Of a stretch of DNA of 64,000 nt, positions 22,455 through 33,795 are shown in pieces. The stretch covers positions 200,483,619-200,547,618 of the forward strand of contig OY856188.1 of assembly GCA_963693315.1 (NCBI GenBank). The letters run 5' to 3'. Each line of letters opens with the position of its first letter. Position 1 is the first letter of the stretch. Origin of the DNA: Diogma glabrata. Its lineage: Eukaryota; Arthropoda; Insecta; Diptera; Cylindrotomidae. The translations under genes and the position numbers were made by a program. The notes beneath the pieces are model-generated. The model searched no databases. It saw only the letters and a program-made list of their open reading frames with translations, and was not told the origin of the DNA.

Positions 22455-22689
22455 AAGTTTTTAAAAAACTTTGTTTAAATACTGTTTTTAATTATATTAA
22501 CGATAGTCTGAACACACAGAATTGTGTAACGACAAAGTTAAGATGAAAGGTACAAACGATATAAGATCGCCAATATGAATCACTTTGATTGTAGAGCAAA
22601 TGAGGAGACAAATTTTTCTAATTTTCGCGTTAAAAAATAACACAGATTTTGAATAATAGGCCAGTAATAATAGGAGAAAAAATTAGAAA
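22455..22689. other. Short unassigned stretch
   Basis: AT-rich sequence between the LINE target duplication and the next inverted-repeat element. I see no gene in it. Confidence 0.4.
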
Positions 22690-22742
22690 AAAAAAATAAT
22701 TCGTTACAGCAAACTGACAGTGGGATATTGTAGAACACGATA

Positions 22743-24159
22743 CAGTAATCCCTCCAACTGCGCGGTAGTTCCGTTCCAGAAAAACAGCGCGCAATACAAA
22801 ACCGCGCAATGTGAACCCTATTTTGTATGAAAATGGAGGGTTCGATTCCAAATTTTGAAAAAAATTCAAAAAAAAAAATATTTTAAAGTTATAATTAAAC
22901 AAAAATAGGTTAACAGATAAGTTAACAGATAAATTAACATAAATAACATTTCAAAAAACAACTCAAATTTAAAAAAATAATATCAATAATATGAATTTGT
23001 TTAGAATATTCTTACTGGCTTGAAATTGAATTTGATCTATATTGAATGTTCCAGCCACACAGTTAAAAATAAACTGAATTTCTAATGCAAATTGCTACAT
23101 ATATGGGTCATTCTTTTACAAACCGAACACATTTTAGGGCTTTTATAGGAAAATTTCCAAATTCCCATTTCCCAAGAAAAAAAGATATACGTGCTCGAGA
23201 ATTTTTTTTTTCGAATATAAAGCGGTTCTAAATTTCGAGGATTTCGTGATTTTTTGCTGCAAGACTTATTTGCAAAGATTCATAACTTCAGTTCTGGTAA
23301 TGATAGAAATTTTTTTCTGTTTTATTTCAAAGCTATATAAGATGAACTTTAAAAAAAAAATGTTATCTACAAAAATTATTAACAAATTCCTATGTGTAAA
23401 CAGTTTAGCAATAAGTCAGACACTTTCTCTCTGACACCTGCAATTTTGCTCTCTAGTGTACGAGTAGCATTAGAAATAAATTAATTTATCGAGCGCGGAA
23501 AGGCAAAAAATTCCACAAATTTTTGTTGTCTCGCGCTGGATAAATTAATTTATTTCTAACAGTAAAACTATTTTCTCCATTGAACGTAGAATACGATGGT
23601 TATATCAAATACTCTTTATTTTTGTAGGGCAATCACTAAAAATCGATTTTAACATTTTATTTGTTTATAACAATCGGAATTTGCTATTAATTTTTATTGA
23701 ATATGTTTTTTTATTAAAATTCCATCTCTTAACTTTAAAATAAAATACAACAAAAGCTTCTATCAATAATAGAACCGAAGTTATGAATTTTTGAAAATAA
23801 ACCGTCAAGCCAAAAATCACGAAATTCTCGAAATTCAGATCGCCTCTATTTTCCAAAAAAAAAATCCTCGAACACGTATATTTTTTTCAATATCATACCC
23901 CTTAAAAATTTTTTAAGCCAAATCACAAATGCTTGATTTTGTTCAAATCTGTTCGATTTGTACAAAAATGACCCAAATGGCAAATGTAATTTTTTTTTTC
24001 ATTTTAATTGTACGAAATTCACCTACATATTTTAAAAAAAAATTTTAAACGTCGCGCAGTGTGAAATTTTAATCGCGCAGTGCGAAAATTAGTATTGAAA
24101 ACTCATCTCGCGCAGTGGAAATCGCGCAGTTAAAACCCGCGCAGTTGGAGGGATTACTG
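22743..24159. mobile_element. pogo/Tigger-like TA element, non-autonomous
   Basis: A 1417-bp insertion with terminal repeats CAGTAATCCCTCCAACTGCG on both ends and TA duplicated outside (22741-22742 and 24160-24161). The uninterrupted site is visible in related arms (CACGATATTGTAA at 27.9 kb and 37.8 kb), which proves the TA duplication. CGCGCAGT recurs near both ends. The CAGT start with a TA site fits pogo/Tigger-type elements. No transposase remains. Confidence 0.85.
23160..23890. repeat. Concentric inverted repeat inside the pogo-like element
   Basis: Two diverged arms (about 23160-23400 and 23660-23890) share CATAACTTC-GTT, TTTCGTGATTTTT and CGTG-TCGAG on opposite strands. At the centre (23472-23557) is a second, tighter palindrome, AGAAATAAATTAATTTATC against GATAAATTAATTTATTTCT. 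Confidence 0.65.
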
Positions 24160-25917
24160 TATTGTAAAGGAGGGAAACATAAATCGAACCAGCAGCTGCT
24201 ATCCGGGGGAGAATGGGGAGGGTTTTTAGGGGTTGGAAGGGGTTTTTCGCGATTTCTTGAAAAGTTGTAGGGAATAAAAAGATCTACACTTTTTGTACGG
24301 ACCATTTTTACCCTCACCTCAACATTTTTCGAAAAAAATGCGAAAAACCGATTTTTTTCTTTTTTCTTGTTTTCTTTTACAAAAAAAAATTTATGAAGTT
24401 CAAATTTTGGAAAAAGATACCTCCATTTATTGGAAAAAGGCAGCAATTTTTTCGGAGGGAAATATTTAGACGTTGTTGTTAAAATTAATTTTTTTGAAAA
24501 AAAAAACCAAATTTTTAAATGCGATTCCTCTTAAAACTACGCCTAATGAGTTCAGTTTTTACTCATTTACTCGTTCTTACGTCTATTTTTGATAAGTGGT
24601 AAAAAAATGGTACACCGTTATGGAAAAAAAGGCGTGAAAATTGAAAAAACCGAGAAAATCGCTTTTTTTCGTGGTAATTTGCATATTTCTCGTTGAATAA
24701 TCGTTATTAATTAATAAAATCATTTAAATTTTTAATGATAAACGTAAACAACGATCATTTGGAAATAAATTAATGAATAATAATTATATGCTTTCGTTAC
24801 TTTTAGTTTATTTAGGTAACAAAAAAGTAAATTTTATTCTTCAAACATGGCGATCTCAGAAAGTACCTTTTAATTTTCTTTCATGTTTTTTATATTTTAC
24901 AGGTTTGTTATTTACTTAAAACATACTAAACCTATAAGGACAATTGTTATTTTTTGTTTTTGAGAAAAACACATTTGAATATAGGTTGATTTTTTTTGTA
25001 CTTTGTGCCATACACTAAACCCAAGTTTACTGATTCTATTAAACTTATTTTGGGTTTAGAAGGTACTAAATGAGGTTCAAAGAAGGTACTAAATAAGCTT
25101 TTTTTGGGTTTTCTGAAGGTTTAATATTTTACCCAAAACATGCTCAAATTACAGACAGACGTTTTGTTCGACGATAAAAACCAATTCGAATATTTGTTAT
25201 CAAAAATATGCCAGTTGCAGATTTTGCTGAAATTTATCAAATAGATAGTGAATTTTCCTTTCAATTACAATAAAAAATTCATATTAAATTAAAATATATC
25301 ATATTAAATATTTTAGAAAAATGAAAATTCTGCCAATCCCATGTACTTTCGAAATCAAAGTGCTCAAGAACGGCTTTACCAATTTTATCAAACTTTTTTT
25401 TTTTTTGTAGGTGATTAGTTAATCGTTTGAAAAAAAAAATAATTAATTGTTTTTGTAATTAATTTTTAAATTAAAATATTAAAAAACTTTTTTAAAGTTG
25501 GCGCTTGGGTTGAAGATCAATTGAAATTTAATTTATTTTTTTTTGTAAAAACAGTTCTATCCTTACTCTAAAATATTACAAATTTACAAAGAGGCTAATA
25601 TTCGTGTTCTTGAGATATTTAATTTTTAAGATTTTTAGTACGACTGAAATTCTAATTGTTGATTATTTCTTCGAACAATTTTTATCAAGTTCCAAAACGA
25701 AAGCATCTAATTATTCATAAATGTATTTCCGAATGATCGTTGTTTACGTAATAATAAAAAAATAATTTCTTATTATTTTTGTTTCAGCATTGCGGTCATA
25801 TGGAGAGTAAAAATAAAGTGTTTTGTTTAGGTCAATTAATAATAATTCTTGATTTCTTTATTATTTAACATAAACCAAAATTTATTCTTATCCGTTAATT
25901 CATGTATGTAGTTTATC

Positions 25918-25952
25918 GACGTTTCGATGTATTCTAAACATCATCATCAAGG
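25918..25952 (-). ncRNA. Hammerhead-like ribozyme motif, left arm
   Basis: On the minus strand it reads CTTGATGAT, stem GATGT/ACATC with a 7-base loop, then GAAACGTC. It is the same motif as at 27089-27123 in the opposite arm. Canonical hammerheads have CTGATGA, so the first core base is changed and activity is doubtful. Confidence 0.45.
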
Positions 25953-26114
25953 ATCTGTTTGTTCGAAATTATTATAAGATATTACTACTACATAAATGTT
26001 AAATTCTATAAATAGTTCTATGTTACTTACATAATCCACAAGATCTAACAGATAATTATTTTAGTTTATTTAATAAATTATTTTTTTCAAAAATTCAAAA
26101 TCAACAAAATAACT

Positions 26115-26690
26115 AAAACAATATGCCCAGGCGTCAATTTAGCTTTTAAATGCAACAAAAAAATGCAACAATTATACTCGAAACTAAAAGATCCGATTGA
26201 TAAATCAAAAATGACAAATGTAATATACGAAATACCATGCCTAGGTACCGGTGAAATTGGACATAAATGCGAACAGACTTATGTTGGTCAAACCAAACAA
26301 TATTTGGAAAAACGAATTAAAAACCACAAATATGACATAAAGAGAGCAACAACCACCATCCATAACACAGACTCACCAACAACCGCTCTTGTGGAGCACC
26401 ACCTACAGTTGCAACATATGCCAGACTTCAATAACGTACGTATATTAGATAGACAGGATAATTGGTCCAAAAGATTAACAGTTGAAGCCCTACACATCTA
26501 CACACAAAACACATACAACATCAAACGAGATACCGATCTAATAACTCCACTTTTCTGTAACATAATCAAAAATGACATTGAGAACAAACGAAAATTCAAA
26601 AACAAAAAAAGAAAACTCTCTGATAAATACATAAACACTGAAAACAACACACAACCCAACAGAAAACGGCGAAGAATTAACAATTAAAAT
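26115..26690 (+). CDS. Penelope-like protein fragment: RT end and GIY-YIG endonuclease
   Basis: The frame is open from near 26115 (PGVNLAFKCNKKM). The ATG at 26163 gives 174 residues. MTNVIYEIPC leads into the GIY-YIG fold, here with YVGQTKQYLEKRIKNHKYDI. The helix LVEHHLQLQHMPDFNNVRIL follows, then the catalytic Glu region SKRLTVEALHI. The Lys/Arg-rich tail (KRRRINN) ends the protein. In complete elements this domain nicks target DNA for target-primed reverse transcription. Here the RT is missing, so it is a fragment of about one quarter of the normal protein, but without internal stops. It lies between the two inverted arms. Confidence 0.85.
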
Positions 26691-27088
26691 ATAAACCGTA
26701 CATTAACAAATTAGCATTGAGCAATCGGTTACATATAGAAATATTTCAATAATTTTAAATTAGTTAGCAATCATACTTCTAAGTGCATGTTTTATAATTA
26801 TTTGTGCCATAAATTATTCAAAATTGTAATATGTTATTTATTTTAATCAAATCAACTTTTAATGTGTTATTTAGTTTAATCAAATCAAGTTACACAAACA
26901 AAATTAAACCAAAAAAATGTAAAATAATTTTACAAAAACAAAAAAATTTTTGAAAAAAATAATTTATTAAATAAACTAAAATAATTATCTGTTAGATCTT
27001 GTGGATTATGTAAGTAACATAGAACTATTTATAGAATTTAACATTTATGTAGTAGTAATATCTTATAATAATTTCGAACAAACAGATC

Positions 27089-27123
27089 CTTGATGATGAT
27101 GTTTAGAATACATCGAAACGTCG
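27089..27123 (+). ncRNA. Hammerhead-like ribozyme motif, right arm
   Basis: Reads CTTGATGAT, then GATGT, a 7-base loop and ACATC, then GAAACGTC, in the sense direction of the Penelope-like ORF. Stem II is a perfect 5-bp pair. A very short stem III is typical of hammerheads described in Penelope-like elements. The core starts UUGAUGA instead of CUGAUGA. Confidence 0.5.
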
Positions 27124-27966
27124 ATAAACTACATACATGAATTAACGGATAAGAATAAATTTTGGTTTATGTTAAATAATAAAGAAATCAAGAATTATTA
27201 TTAATTGACCTAAACAAAACACTTTATTTTTACTCTCCATATGACCGCAATGCTGAAACAAAAATAATAAGAAAACAATAAAATACGGTCGAATCAAAAA
27301 ACAACAATAAAAAAATAATATGATTTTATTAATTAATAACGATTATTCAACGATAAATATGCAAATTACCACGAAAAAAGCAATTTTTTCGGTTTTTTCA
27401 ATTTTCCCGCCTTTTTGTCCATAGATTTATACTTTTTTACCATTTATCAAAAATAGACGTAAGAACGAGTAAATGAGTCAAAACTGAACTCATTAGGAGG
27501 CGTAGTTTTAAGAGGAATCGCAGTTAAAAATTTGTTTTTTTTTTTCAAAAAAATTAATTTTAACAACAACGTCTAAATATTTCCCTCCGAAAAAATTGCT
27601 GCCTTTTTCCAATAAATGGAGGTATCTTTTTCCAAAATTTGAACTTCATAAATTTTTTTTGTAAAAGAAAACAAGAAAAAAGAAAAAAATCGGTTTTTCG
27701 CATTTTTTTCGAAAAATGTTGAGGTGAGGGTAAAAATGGTCCGTACAAAAAGTGCAGATCTTTTTATTCCCTACAACTTTTACATATAACTCTTTTTGAT
27801 AGGATGCACGGTTTAGCCAGATATCACGAAAAACCCTTTTCAACCCCTAAAAACCCTCCCCATTCTCCCCCGGATAGCAGCTGCTGGTTCGATTTATGTT
27901 TCCCTCTTTTACAATATCGTGTTCTACAATATCCCGCTGTCAGTTTGCTGTAACGAATTTTTTTGT

Positions 27967-28540
27967 TACAAAATACTATTTTTCCTGGTCTATAAAGGCT
28001 TTATGTTAAACAAAGTAAACGTTGCTGAGTTCATATAGATAAACAATGAGAATAAAGCAATATGTCATACCTTTAAATTTAAACTTGATTATTCTGTGCT
28101 TCGATTAAATTAGAGGAAAATATCGATCATCTAAAATAAACGTAATGAAGGACAAAATACGTTACCCAAAAATAAACAAACAGTAGCGAATTTGACAACA
28201 ACAAGTCAAGTTAGTGGAGCTTCCACATACTTCTGTCCTGTACTTCCACATATTTCTGTTCTGGTTGATTGAAATTTTACGTTTGAGCATTCGAGCGTCG
28301 ATTAAGGATCACTTAGCTCCTAAAAACGAATTCTTTTTAATGGTAAATTGTTATTACTATAATAACAAGCGAGTTATAATCATAAGCAATTGTTGTTGTT
28401 TTTCCACTTATTTAAGTCGTTAGGTTTGACTAACGAACGACTAACGAATTTATTATCTCAATATTAAAAATTTACAAATTTACATACATTAAAAATTTAT
28501 AAAATGGTAATTATTAATACATCGCGTCACACCATAAAAT
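27967..28540. other. Unassigned AT-rich stretch
   Basis: No recognisable coding or clear inverted repeat between the long-inverted-repeat element and the next LINE remnant. Confidence 0.4.
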
Positions 28541-30170
28541 AGATATCACCCAGCCGAAGTCTCATAGACCCATAAGTTTAACATCTTTCATGTTAAAAAC
28601 GATGGAAAAGGTGATCGACAACCACATACGAACCAATATCTTGGTGAGATCGCCTTTGCAAGATAGTCAACATGCGGCAGATCAACGGAAACCGCACTGT
28701 TCAGGTTGACTAAAGAATTGTTGAAGAAAGAGGCGGTGGACAACAAAAGGTTGAAGAAAGAGGCGGTGGACAACAAAGAAGTTGCTATATGTGCCTTTTT
28801 AGACATTGAAGGAGCTTTCGATAACACTTCGCATGGAGCAGTCAAGAAGGCTCTAAGTGGGAAAAATGTTGACAGTACCACAACTGACTGGATGTGTGAG
28901 ATGCTGAGAACTAGAGTAGCAGAAACCAAGGCTGGTGGTTGCAAAATCAGCCTTGGCACCACTAGGGGCTGTCCGCAAGGTGGGGTCTTACCGTGGAGGT
29001 GGATGAAATTCTAGTTGTATTAAGTAACCAGGGTATTACATGTCTTGGGTACGCGGATGACATTGTCATTATCGCCAGAGGGAAGATCGAAGAAACGCTC
29101 TGTGATATTGTACAGAGGGGACTGAATCTGGTAGACACTTGGTGTACATCTGTGGGACTAAAACTCAATCTAAGTAAAACTATGGTTGTCCCATTCACCA
29201 AGAAAAGAAAACTCAGTATGAAGCCAATCATAATGAAGGGCTCCTTAATAGAATTTGCACAGCAGATCAAATATCTCCAACACTTACGAAGCAGTCAAAT
29301 GGAACAAAAGAGCCCAACTTAAAGCTGGGAAGACAAAGTTGGAAAAGGTGCAGAGCTGGCTTGTATCTGCATCACGGGGGCAATGAGAATATATCCTACC
29401 GCATCAATGGAGATGTTGTTAGGACTTGTTCCACTCCACTAGCAGGTTAAGAGCGTAGCAAGAGAAACCATACTGAGATTTAGCATGCAGGGTATGGGAA
29501 AGGAGAAAGCAATCGAGTCTAAATATCGAGGAAGTCTTACAAGGGAGAACCCCTTGCTTGAGTTTCCTAAAGACGGAATGATTAAGCAGTTCAACTTCGA
29601 TAGGAAATTTACATCGCAGTTGTGCAAAAAAGCGGAGTGGAGCAGAGGATCCACTACGTACCATCTGAGTAATGATGTTATCAAATGGTACGCGGATGGT
29701 TCAAAGACCGAGGCGGGGATGGGTGCAGGAGTATTTGGACCAAAGACGAAATACTTTGAGCCCATGGGCACCTGCCCTAGCGTCTTCCAATCTGAAATAT
29801 GTGCTATCGAAAGGTGCGCAGACTTCAGCTTAGGAAGGAAATATAAAAACAAGAGAATTGCCATCTTGTCGGATAGCCAAGCAGCAGTTAATGCGTTAAG
29901 CTCATACACCATCACATCCAAATTGGTTGGAGACTGTGTGAACAAGCTAAACAAGCTTGGGAATAGTAACAAAGTTACAGTTTACTGGATACCTGGTCAT
30001 GCGAGGACAGTAAAGTGCTCTAGGATGAGTAGGAACAACCTGAGAATACTGACAGGGGTTCTTACAGGACACTGTGAACTAAGAAAACACCTTAAGAACA
30101 TTGGGGTGGAGCCGAGGGACGAATGTAGATTCGTCTATTGGAAGAAGAGATATATATGCACTACACTAAA
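28541..30170 (+). pseudogene. Non-LTR retrotransposon remnant with RT and RNase H (I/R1/Loa-like)
   Basis: 5'-truncated at the RT motif HRPISLTSFMLKTMEKVID (near 28560). It continues through ICAFLDIEGAFDNTSHGAVK, GCPQGGVLP and LGYADDIVIIARG, then GLKLNLSKTMVVPFTKKRK in another frame. After a further break, an RNase H domain is open at 29485-30246: YADGSKTEAGMGAGVFGP, SEICAIERCADFS, ILSDSQAAVNAL and VYWIPGHA. RT followed by RNase H is the order in I-, R1- and Loa-related LINEs. A 29-bp tandem duplication (GAAAGAGGCGGTGGACAACA repeated, near 28718-28775) sits inside the RT. At least three frame changes make it non-functional. Confidence 0.85.
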
Positions 30171-30191
30171 TTACACAAAAGAAACGTCTCA

Positions 30192-31578
30192 ATGGTGCTA
30201 TTACACGCAAATTAAATTCAGTTGCTATCATCAACTTTTCAGATGATAGTAGTTAGTACTTTTGACTGTGGATGGCGAAAAGATCAAAAACTGCAAGAAA
30301 ATACAAAAATTTTACGAAGTAATAATAATTTTTAAACAACAATTTATACAAAAATCATTAGTTATTTAGTTTTAATATTATATTATATAATCGATTATAT
30401 CTAAATTAGTGGTATACAAATTGTAAATAAATTATTTACTGTAAAGGTAAATGAAATGACAAAATGGCGACAACACATTATAGAGCAGTTGTTGTAGCTT
30501 GTACAAGAAGAAAATGCGCTAAGATTTGAAAAAAAAAATGTGAATCGAAAATACGTAAAGAAAACGTAAAATTTTGACATTAAAATCTTGAAAATATGTA
30601 TTTAATCATTTTATACTGTTACGATTGCAGAAAAATCTAGACGATTACAGAAAGATCTAAACGATTACGGTCACTTCCAGGAAAATAAAATCAACAAAAC
30701 ACAACAGAAAGTGAATGAAATAGTGTTGTTGTTGTTGTACATGTTCTTAGAATTAAGGTCTATTTGTTTTATGATTTTATAAATCAAATCAACGTAACGT
30801 AAAATAATCGAATATTCTAATATTTTCTCAAGGTTTCTAAAAAGTTACCTAGAAATTTCTAGAGATTAAGCAGAAGGTATATAAGGAAAATGATTCTTGT
30901 AGTTTTTAATTAGTTTATTTTAAACCTGCGATTGTGAAGTTAAAATTATAAAAGTGATTTTTAAATTAGTGAATAAAGTTATAAGTGTTATTGAGTAGAA
31001 ATAATTTGTGTATTATTTTAACGCTGTTATTACTGGAAATTTCTACAATAAACCGTTGGAGTTTCTGAAGCTGTTGAAAGAATATTCTAGTTAGGAATAT
31101 TGTTTGCTGTATTGTTTTCCTGTTGTTGTGAAACAATTAAGGTGTTGAATACTTATTAAAACCTGGTGTTTGTGCTTACTAATCAGTGATCGAACTCAGG
31201 AAGAGATTAGGGATTGTGTTTATCGAATTGAGAGTAAGGCCAATTCGAAGGAGGTTAAGAAAAACGTAACAATACTTAATATAATATAATTATTATTATG
31301 ATTTTAATATGAAAATCAATTAATTTGATAATCGGTTTTAAACCGGTTGAATTTGCAGATGAAATCATCTGACAATTTTCTAGCAGTTAATTAGCAAACC
31401 AAATAATTTTTCAAAAAGTCAGTTGCTATCAGCTAACTTTTCTTGCAGTTTTTATATCTATCTCGCGCATGCTGTCCCTCTTTTTCTCATACAAAATATT
31501 TTTCATCAACTTTTCAGATTATGGTAACTGCAAAATTGATTATGGGAGCTGAATTTAATTTGTGGGTAATAGCACCAT
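30192..31578. mobile_element. Inverted-repeat element interrupted by a solo LTR
   Basis: The ends share ATGGTGCTATTAC and CAAATTAAATTCAG in opposite orientation, followed by CAACTTTTCAGAT and AACTGCAAGAAAA on both sides. Without the solo LTR (30617-31271) it is about 730 bp and non-coding. The left end abuts the LINE remnant. No clear target duplication was found. Confidence 0.65.
30617..31271. repeat. Solo LTR
   Basis: A 655-bp block starts TGTTACGATTG and ends AACGTAACA, with inverted TGTTACG/CGTAACA ends and the exact 4-bp duplication ATAC on each side (30613-30616 and 31272-31275). No internal sequence or second LTR is present. This is the product expected when the two LTRs of one insertion recombine. 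A 4-bp duplication fits a gypsy-type element. Confidence 0.85.
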
Positions 31579-31588
31579 AATAAATACT

Positions 31589-31820
31589 TTTTTCTACACC
31601 CGTACTATAAAAATACACTTATATGACCAAAATCCGTTTTATAATGATATTCATTACGATACAGATTTTTAATCAATAGAAGGAAACCCATATAGTTTTT
31701 CAATCAAACATGCTATGCATTTGACGTTTGTTGAAATTTTCGTATGGGAAAAAAAATTGAACTTTGAAATTTGAAAATTGAAATTTTCGTTCTTCGTTAT
31801 TTACCGGGTGTATAAAAAAT
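31589..31820. mobile_element. Small MITE with TACACCCG ends
   Basis: TTTTTTCTACACCCGTA and, on the other strand, TTTTTTATACACCCGGTAA face each other about 230 bp apart. Between them is AT-rich DNA containing CATTCATTACGATAC-like text and no coding frame. Confidence 0.5.
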
Positions 31821-31839
31821 AGCGCATGCCACTTTCATG

Positions 31840-31931
31840 TAATGGTTATTAATACACTTGCATATACCTTACGAAACTCGCCTACTGCTCGTTTCGTATC
31901 CCGGTTAATGCTCGTGTATTAATAACCATTA
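31840..31931. repeat. Nested palindrome
   Basis: TAATGGTTATTAATACAC at the left pairs with its exact complement at the right. Inside, TACGAAAC pairs with GTTTCGTA around CTCGCCTACTGCTC. This two-level hairpin is a complete foldback of 92 bp. Confidence 0.7.
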
Positions 31932-32615
31932 TCAACTTATGTAAAATACACCACTGATTATTTTTAAATTTAAAGTTAAAATACTGAGTAGACAGAAGTT
32001 TGATATAAGTTTTTGCTTTTCAGTTGCAAAATCATTACTAAACTGAAATAAAACATAAATAATACGGTGAAATGAACCTAAAAATTTAATTCAGTAAATT
32101 ACTTCGCTAGAGTTGTAACCTAATTTTTGGTTTATAATCATTAGCGTCAACATTTTTTGGTAGAGTTTATCTAGTCGGCTAGCCCTGATGAGAATGATAA
32201 ACTTTTTTAAAGTTTAAAAATTTTCTCATTGGTTCGAAACTAGATCGCTCTAAAATTGTATGGATTGCAAAAAGTTTCATAATTTGCACCATAATTTTTT
32301 AGATTCAGTTCTTATACTAAAAATTTAGTAGGACTAACTTTGGTGCATAAGTAGATTTTACTTTGCATCATTTAAATTAGCCAGTTAATTGCTAAGTCAT
32401 TTAAATTTAATAATACTACAAAGAATTATTTGCCTCACATATTATGTACTAACAGTTTTCAGACTTGTGTTTTGAAATCACACTTCAGTTTTGCATTCAA
32501 TGTTATCTTAAAAAATAACAACATTAATTAACTTAGCTAGTTTTGTAATATAAAACACGCATAGTTTAAATTAAACATAGCCTATTTTGAACAAATTAAC
32601 CAAAAACAGGGTATA
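31932..32615. other. Unassigned AT-rich stretch
   Basis: No gene or strong repeat structure was recognised between two MITEs. Confidence 0.4.
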
Positions 32616-33069
32616 GTAGAATTTTTTTGCCGGCGAATTTTTGACAGATAGGATGCAGCAAGAGATAAAAGATGAAACAAAAAGTAAAACAAAGATGTAT
32701 TATTTATTTTGGGATAAATTTGTTTTCAAAACAATTATATTAGTTAAATTTCTACTTCTAGTTCGTACCATTTGTTTGTTATGATATTTGTTTACATAGG
32801 AGTCGTTATTTTTATTATAATTATATTTAATTATCAAAATTTTGTTATATTTCCTACAAAATCATTAATATTTCTACTAGTTTTTGGGTTTATATTATAA
32901 TTGGTTGAATTTCAATAGTATTATAAATTTTATGCGTTTTTTTGTCCATTTCAATAGAACCCCAATAGTTTTTTTTAATATTTTAATCGAGACACTGAAT
33001 ATTCCGCGCATGTGCAAATAATATGCGCATAACAAACAAATTTCGTGTTCGCTGGCAAAAAAATTCTAC
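32616..33069. mobile_element. MITE with GTAGAATTTTTTTGCC ends
   Basis: A 454-bp element with terminal inverted repeats GTAGAATTTTTTTGCCRGCGAA, flanked by ATA on both sides (32613-32615 and 33070-33072). Non-coding. Confidence 0.7.
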
Positions 33070-33364
33070 ATAGCTAGTAGCTAATTCTACATAGCTAGTT
33101 ATAACTTAAACGCTTTAAAATAGCTTAAGTTTAACTTAATTTTTTTCAGTGTATAATTAACATATCGCCAACGTTTTAAAGTGGCACTGAATACTTTGGT
33201 TATTAGATTTTGGTTTAAATGTTGCCATGTTATAACATGTATCAAAATAACTTATTATCAGCTGATTTATAACAAAAACTAAAAGTTATTTTATAACCTC
33301 GGTTATTTTTTGTTGCTTGGGAAGGTATGGTTACGCTTTTTCGTTTTTTCTGTATTATATATAT
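33070..33364. other. Short unassigned stretch
   Basis: AT-rich, with a direct repeat of CTAATTCTACATAGCTAGT-like text just after the MITE. No gene seen. Confidence 0.3.
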
Positions 33365-33500
33365 AGATATTTTATTTTTCTGTCCGTACAACAAATACGA
33401 AAATGGGTTAAATTTTTCATATAACTTTGTATGGGAAATTTTGGCAATTTTTATGTTTCTTTTCTTTTTTCTTTTTTGAGAGACTTAAAAATAATATAAT

Positions 33501-33763
33501 AATATCTGTACCTCAGAGGTAAACTATCGTAACTGATATTCGGAAAATTTTACAGAGAAGCACTTATAAATTATTACATAGCAAACTGTGTTACAATGCA
33601 TTTTCCTCTAACATACATTTTAATATACAATTAGTTTCCACTACCTAGCTGTGTAAATCGGACACTTTGCCACTCAAAAATGCAATTAAAAAGATTCCGA
33701 AAAAAAGAATTAAAAATTTTCCGAATATCAGTTACGATAGTTTAACTCTGAGGTACAGATATT
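33501..33763. mobile_element. MITE with AATATCTGTACCTC ends
   Basis: Terminal inverted repeats of about 50 bp (AATATCTGTACCTCAGAG, then AACTATCGTAACTGATATTC) frame 263 bp of non-coding DNA. It lies inside copy 2 of the long-TIR MITE, whose sequence resumes with ATTACGCTTAATATATAG. Confidence 0.8.
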
Positions 33764-33795
33764 ACGCTTAATATATAGTCAATAATACTTTAAAA

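Larger units (their letters stand above)
25766..27274 (+). mobile_element. Truncated Penelope-like element with inverted terminal repeats
   Basis: Two nearly identical arms of about 330 bp (25766-26095 and 26946-27274) stand in opposite orientation around the end of a Penelope-type protein gene. Each arm contains the ATCGACGTTTCGATG...CATCATCA block seen in terminal repeats of many Penelope-like elements. Only the last part of the reverse transcriptase and the GIY-YIG endonuclease remain. Inverted rather than direct terminal repeats are a known arrangement for this class. Confidence 0.8.
22690..27966. mobile_element. Long-inverted-repeat element with nested insertions
   Basis: Two arms of about 620-650 bp face each other. 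The left arm is 22690-24728 less the nested element 22743-24159; the right arm is about 27318-27966. Outer ends read ATTCGTTACAGCAAACTGAC, and the arms share CAGCTGCTATCCGGGGG and CTCATTTACTCGTTCTTACG. A partial third copy of the same family is at 37736-38182. The centre holds AT-rich DNA and a truncated Penelope-like element. No transposase was found, so the superfamily is open. Confidence 0.8.

Noticed and set aside
25766..27274. Inverted arms as an assembly palindrome artefact
   Set aside because: The arms differ by scattered bases, enclose a non-palindromic gene and carry the terminal motif typical of Penelope-like elements.
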